From the NCBI GenBank assembly GCA_002501085.1, contig DLRL01000060.1:1-15787 (forward strand): a DNA stretch of 15,787 nucleotides. Reading direction: 5' to 3'. The stretch's first letter is position 1. Each line of letters begins with the position of its first letter. Under the pieces are notes generated by a model that worked only from the letters and a program-made list of their open reading frames with translations, searched no databases and was not told the DNA's origin. The DNA comes from Gemmatimonadales bacterium UBA7889. Lineage in GTDB: Bacteria; Gemmatimonadota; Gemmatimonadetes; Longimicrobiales; Gaopeijiaceae. Below, piece by piece: positions 12,987 through 15,787 of the stretch. Both the position numbers and the translations under genes were made by a program.

Positions 12987-14278
12987 TGGCGTATCCCTAT
13001 GTCTCAGATGTAGAGGTCAGAGTCATCAGTAAGTACTTCGGGGACCCTGCACATCGTCGTATCGACACATACGTAGAACGTGGGGGCTATAAGGCCTTAG
13101 AAAAGGCTTTAACCCTAGAGCCTGACGGAGTTACGGACGAGATCAAGGCGTCAGGTCTTCGGGGGAGAGGTGGGGCAGGATTCCCGACTGGAATAAAGTG
13201 GTCATTTATGCCGAAGGAACCGACTCGACCTCACTATTTGCTTTGCAATGCAGATGAATCCGAGCCGGGCACCTTTAAGGACCGTGAGTTAATGCGATGG
13301 GATCCCCATCAACTCATTGAAGGATGCTTGATTGGGGCCTACGCGATACGTGCGCAGCACGTCTACATATACTGCCGAGGGGAATTCTTTGAGGTCAACC
13401 AAATCCTAGCCAGGGCTGTTGAAGATGCCTACATGAAGGGATATGCAGGTGAAGACATTCTTGGTACAGGGACGACGATAGATATCACTATTCACCAAGG
13501 TGCCGGTGCCTATATCTGCGGAGAAGAGACCGGCTTGATGAGCTCGCTCGAGGGTGACCGCGGAGAGCCCCGGGTTAAGCCTCCGTTTCCTGCGGCTGTG
13601 GGTGTCTTTGGTATGCCTTCGACAATCAATAATGTCGAGACGCTTGCAGCGGTGCCGCACATTGTCCTGAACGGTGGTGAGTGGTACCGACAATGGGGTA
13701 CTGAGAAGTCGCCTGGAACCAAGCTTTTCTGTGTAAGTGGCCACGTACGGAAGCCGGGTAATTATGAACTTCCGCTAGGCTTCCCACTCATTGACTTGAT
13801 AGAGAATGTCTGTGGCGGTATACGGGATGGAAATCAGCTTAAGGCGGTAATTCCAGGGGGTTCTTCCGTTCCACTGATTAACGCGGAAGATGCTCGTAAG
13901 TGTGAGTTAGACTACGAAGGATGTGTGGAAGTAGGCACAATGCTTGGATGTGCTTCCGTCATCGTAATGGACCATAAGGCAGACATCGTGAAACAGATTC
14001 GTCGCATGGTTGACTTCTATGCACATGAATCCTGCGGACAATGCACACCATGCCGGGAAGGTTCAGCATGGACGGCAAGAATTCTCCGCCGAATTGAAGA
14101 AGGCCAAGGGACCGAGGAAGACTTAGACACGTTAATGGGAATGACAGAGCAGATGGTCGGCACAACGATTTGTGTGCTCTCGGACTCCGTAGCAGCACCG
14201 GTTCAATCGTCTATAAACAAGTTCAGAGGCGATTATCTTGAACTCATCCGACGTGGTGAGCAGGCTGGAGTTGCCTAA
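12986..14278 (+). CDS. nuoF: NADH-quinone oxidoreductase subunit F
   Basis: The 51-kDa subunit that binds NADH and FMN and carries [4Fe-4S] cluster N3, the electron entry point of complex I; 430 residues. Nucleotide-binding blocks are GLRGRGGAGFPTGIKWSF near residue 58, NADESEPGTFKDREL near 88, and GAGAYICGEETGLMSSLEG near 172-190. The cluster ligands are C350, C353, C356 (ESCGQCTPCREG) and C396 (TTICVLSD). Length and motifs are normal. It begins on the last base of the nuoE stop and its stop overlaps the nuoG start by one base. Confidence 0.97.
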   Translation: MAYPYVSDVEVRVISKYFGDPAHRRIDTYVERGGYKALEKALTLEPDGVTDEIKASGLRGRGGAGFPTGIKWSFMPKEPTRPHYLLCNADESEPGTFKDRELMRWDPHQLIEGCLIGAYAIRAQHVYIYCRGEFFEVNQILARAVEDAYMKGYAGEDILGTGTTIDITIHQGAGAYICGEETGLMSSLEGDRGEPRVKPPFPAAVGVFGMPSTINNVETLAAVPHIVLNGGEWYRQWGTEKSPGTKLFCVSGHVRKPGNYELPLGFPLIDLIENVCGGIRDGNQLKAVIPGGSSVPLINAEDARKCELDYEGCVEVGTMLGCASVIVMDHKADIVKQIRRMVDFYAHESCGQCTPCREGSAWTARILRRIEEGQGTEEDLDTLMGMTEQMVGTTICVLSDSVAAPVQSSINKFRGDYLELIRRGEQAGVA

Positions 14279-15787
14279 TGGCAGAACTTGTCACGCTCAC
14301 GATTGATGGCCAGGAAGTCAGTGTCCCTCGGGGTACGACAATTCTCGAGGCTGCTAAGAAGATTGGGAAGCAGGTCCCACACTACTGTTATCACCCGGGC
14401 ATGTCATCACCGGCGATGTGCCGTCTCTGCCTAGTAGAGGTTGAGGGTGCTCCAAAGTCTATGCCATCGTGCGTGACGACAGTGATGGAAGACCAGATAG
14501 TACACACCGAGTCAAAGCAAGCAGTTGGGAATCGCGAGGGAGTGCTCGAGTTCTATCTAGTAAATCATCCGTTAGACTGCCCGATCTGCGACATGTCGGG
14601 AGAGTGTGACCTGCAGGACTACGTTCATGCCGAGGGCAGGGCGCATGGGCGCTCGGAAGAGCCAAAGCGCGTGTTCGGAAGAGACGACTTTGGAGGAGAC
14701 GTTCTTTTCTACGGAGATCGGTGCGTTATGTGCACACGTTGTGTGCGCTTTATGAACGAAGTCGAGCAGGACCAGCGGCTCACTGTAGTCGAGCGTGGTA
14801 ATAGGTCCGTGATCGACACCTTTTTTGAAGAAGGCTTAGAGGGAACACACTGGCATGGAAATATCGTTGATATTTGTCCTGTGGGAGCGTTGGTATCAAA
14901 GGAATTTCTTTATAAAGCTCGGGCTTGGGATCTTGAACACACCCCCTCAATTTGTCCTAGCTGTTCACAGGGTTGCAACATAGAACTTCATACACGAGAC
15001 AACTTGATTCAGCGCATGAAGCCCCGGGAGAATCTTGAGGTCAATGGTTGGTGGATGTGTGACTACGGTCGCCACAACCACGAATGGATGAACCGAGGTA
15101 TCCAATTAGAAGATCCTTTGGTCCGCACTCTAGACGGGGCTACTGGGCCTGTGAAATGGAGAGATGCCCTAGATCAGTTGCTTCAGCATGTTGGTGTAAT
15201 AGGGGAAGGGCGGGTCAAGGCGGTAGCTACACCTTTCGCGTCGAACGAAGACCTTGGTGCCTTGGCGGAGCTGGTGGGTGCACTTGGAGGTGGTGATATG
15301 GTCTATCGTTCGGTCCGTTCCGAGGAAGAGATTGTCCTCAAGGGGTTCCCCACACTCGCGCGGCGGAAGGATCTTGCACCGAACACGAGTGGTGCAGAAT
15401 TAATAGGGTTTACACGTGTTGGAGATGACGAAGCTACAGGCGGTCTCGAGGATATCGCTACACACGACGGTATTGTGATCATCATGGGAGACGAACTCTC
15501 AGATCAAGCGGAAGATTTCGGGCGAGAGGCTGGGTTGTTTGTGTATCTCGGGGATCGACAGAGTCCCGCAGCATCGAATGCTCACTTCGTATTTCCGTTG
15601 ACTACCTTCGCAGAACAGGAAGGGAGTTTTACGAATATAGCGCGCCGGGTACAGCGATTTTCCCCTGCACTAGAGCCGTCTGGGATGGCTAGGCCGGGTT
15701 GGTTGATTCTAGGTGCGCTCGCAGCAGAATTGAACAACGGGGATGCTCCACGTACTGCAGCTGAGGCATTTTCCGGACTCGCGAGCC
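14278..15787 (+). CDS. nuoG: NADH-quinone oxidoreductase subunit G (partial)
   Basis: The 75-kDa subunit, cut by the window end after 503 codons with no stop. It carries the electron-wire clusters: [2Fe-2S] N1b (C37, C48, C51, C65), [4Fe-4S] N5 (H97, C101, C104, C110) and [4Fe-4S] N4 (C149, C152, C155, C200). A fourth four-Cys site, C226, C229, C233 and C261, corresponds to the off-path N7 cluster found only in some bacteria (for example E. coli and Thermus). After it begins a molybdopterin-oxidoreductase-like domain, including PLTTFAEQEGSFTNIARRVQRF near residues 441-460. ATG 14278 uses the last base of the nuoF stop (TAATG). Confidence 0.95.
   Translation, partial: MAELVTLTIDGQEVSVPRGTTILEAAKKIGKQVPHYCYHPGMSSPAMCRLCLVEVEGAPKSMPSCVTTVMEDQIVHTESKQAVGNREGVLEFYLVNHPLDCPICDMSGECDLQDYVHAEGRAHGRSEEPKRVFGRDDFGGDVLFYGDRCVMCTRCVRFMNEVEQDQRLTVVERGNRSVIDTFFEEGLEGTHWHGNIVDICPVGALVSKEFLYKARAWDLEHTPSICPSCSQGCNIELHTRDNLIQRMKPRENLEVNGWWMCDYGRHNHEWMNRGIQLEDPLVRTLDGATGPVKWRDALDQLLQHVGVIGEGRVKAVATPFASNEDLGALAELVGALGGGDMVYRSVRSEEEIVLKGFPTLARRKDLAPNTSGAELIGFTRVGDDEATGGLEDIATHDGIVIIMGDELSDQAEDFGREAGLFVYLGDRQSPAASNAHFVFPLTTFAEQEGSFTNIARRVQRFSPALEPSGMARPGWLILGALAAELNNGDAPRTAAEAFSGLAS

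Noticed and set aside
1..15787. Search for CRISPR arrays, insertion sequences, att sites or defence genes
   Set aside because: No regularly spaced repeats, transposase or integrase motifs, or terminal inverted repeats were seen; the tRNA-Asn gene is intact with no 3'-end duplicate noticed nearby.

Overview
The window is a conserved bacterial chromosomal segment of moderate GC with tightly packed genes. The host looks like a Gram-negative, respiring bacterium: it encodes a complete proton-pumping NADH dehydrogenase start (nuoA to nuoG), a lipoprotein, a secreted Spy-like protein and an ECF sigma/anti-sigma pair. Gemmatimonadota is my best guess from the flavour of the proteins, but this is inference from memory and no marker gene settles it.

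Layout. 1-501 has no convincing protein gene. It carries GC-rich hairpins and an intrinsic terminator (383-427), so it may be the 3' part of a structured RNA. A divergent RNase HI-like gene (minus strand, 502-1083) follows; two of its four expected catalytic carboxylates look substituted. Then come carA (1160-2338, unusual start), an HU/IHF-type DNA-binding protein (2462-2761), and a three-gene, translationally coupled operon: ECF sigma factor, anti-sigma factor with a duplicated zinc-binding domain, and a Spy/CpxP-like periplasmic protein (2910-4758). The sigma/anti-sigma region shows clear scars of local tandem duplication. Next are moaD-moaE-moaA for molybdenum cofactor synthesis (4818-6531), malate dehydrogenase (6627-7565), a strong terminator (7726-7760), tRNA-Asn (7822-7894), an FKBP-type peptidyl-prolyl isomerase lipoprotein (8038-8514), and a convergent dCTP deaminase gene (minus strand, 8538-9092).

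The last 6.5 kb is the start of the nuo operon, A-B-C-D-E-F-G, with nuoG cut by the window end. Adjacent genes overlap by 1-10 bases or are separated by 11 bases. An 18-bp palindrome matching the binding site of the NADH-sensing repressor Rex at 13 of 14 specified positions lies just upstream of nuoA. This suggests that complex I expression is controlled by the NADH/NAD+ ratio.

Functionally the segment mixes housekeeping genes: pyrimidine/arginine precursor (carA), dUMP supply (dcd), nucleoid protein, TCA cycle (mdh) feeding NADH to complex I (nuo), Moco synthesis, and an envelope-stress-type regulatory cassette. No mobile element, CRISPR array or defence system was seen.
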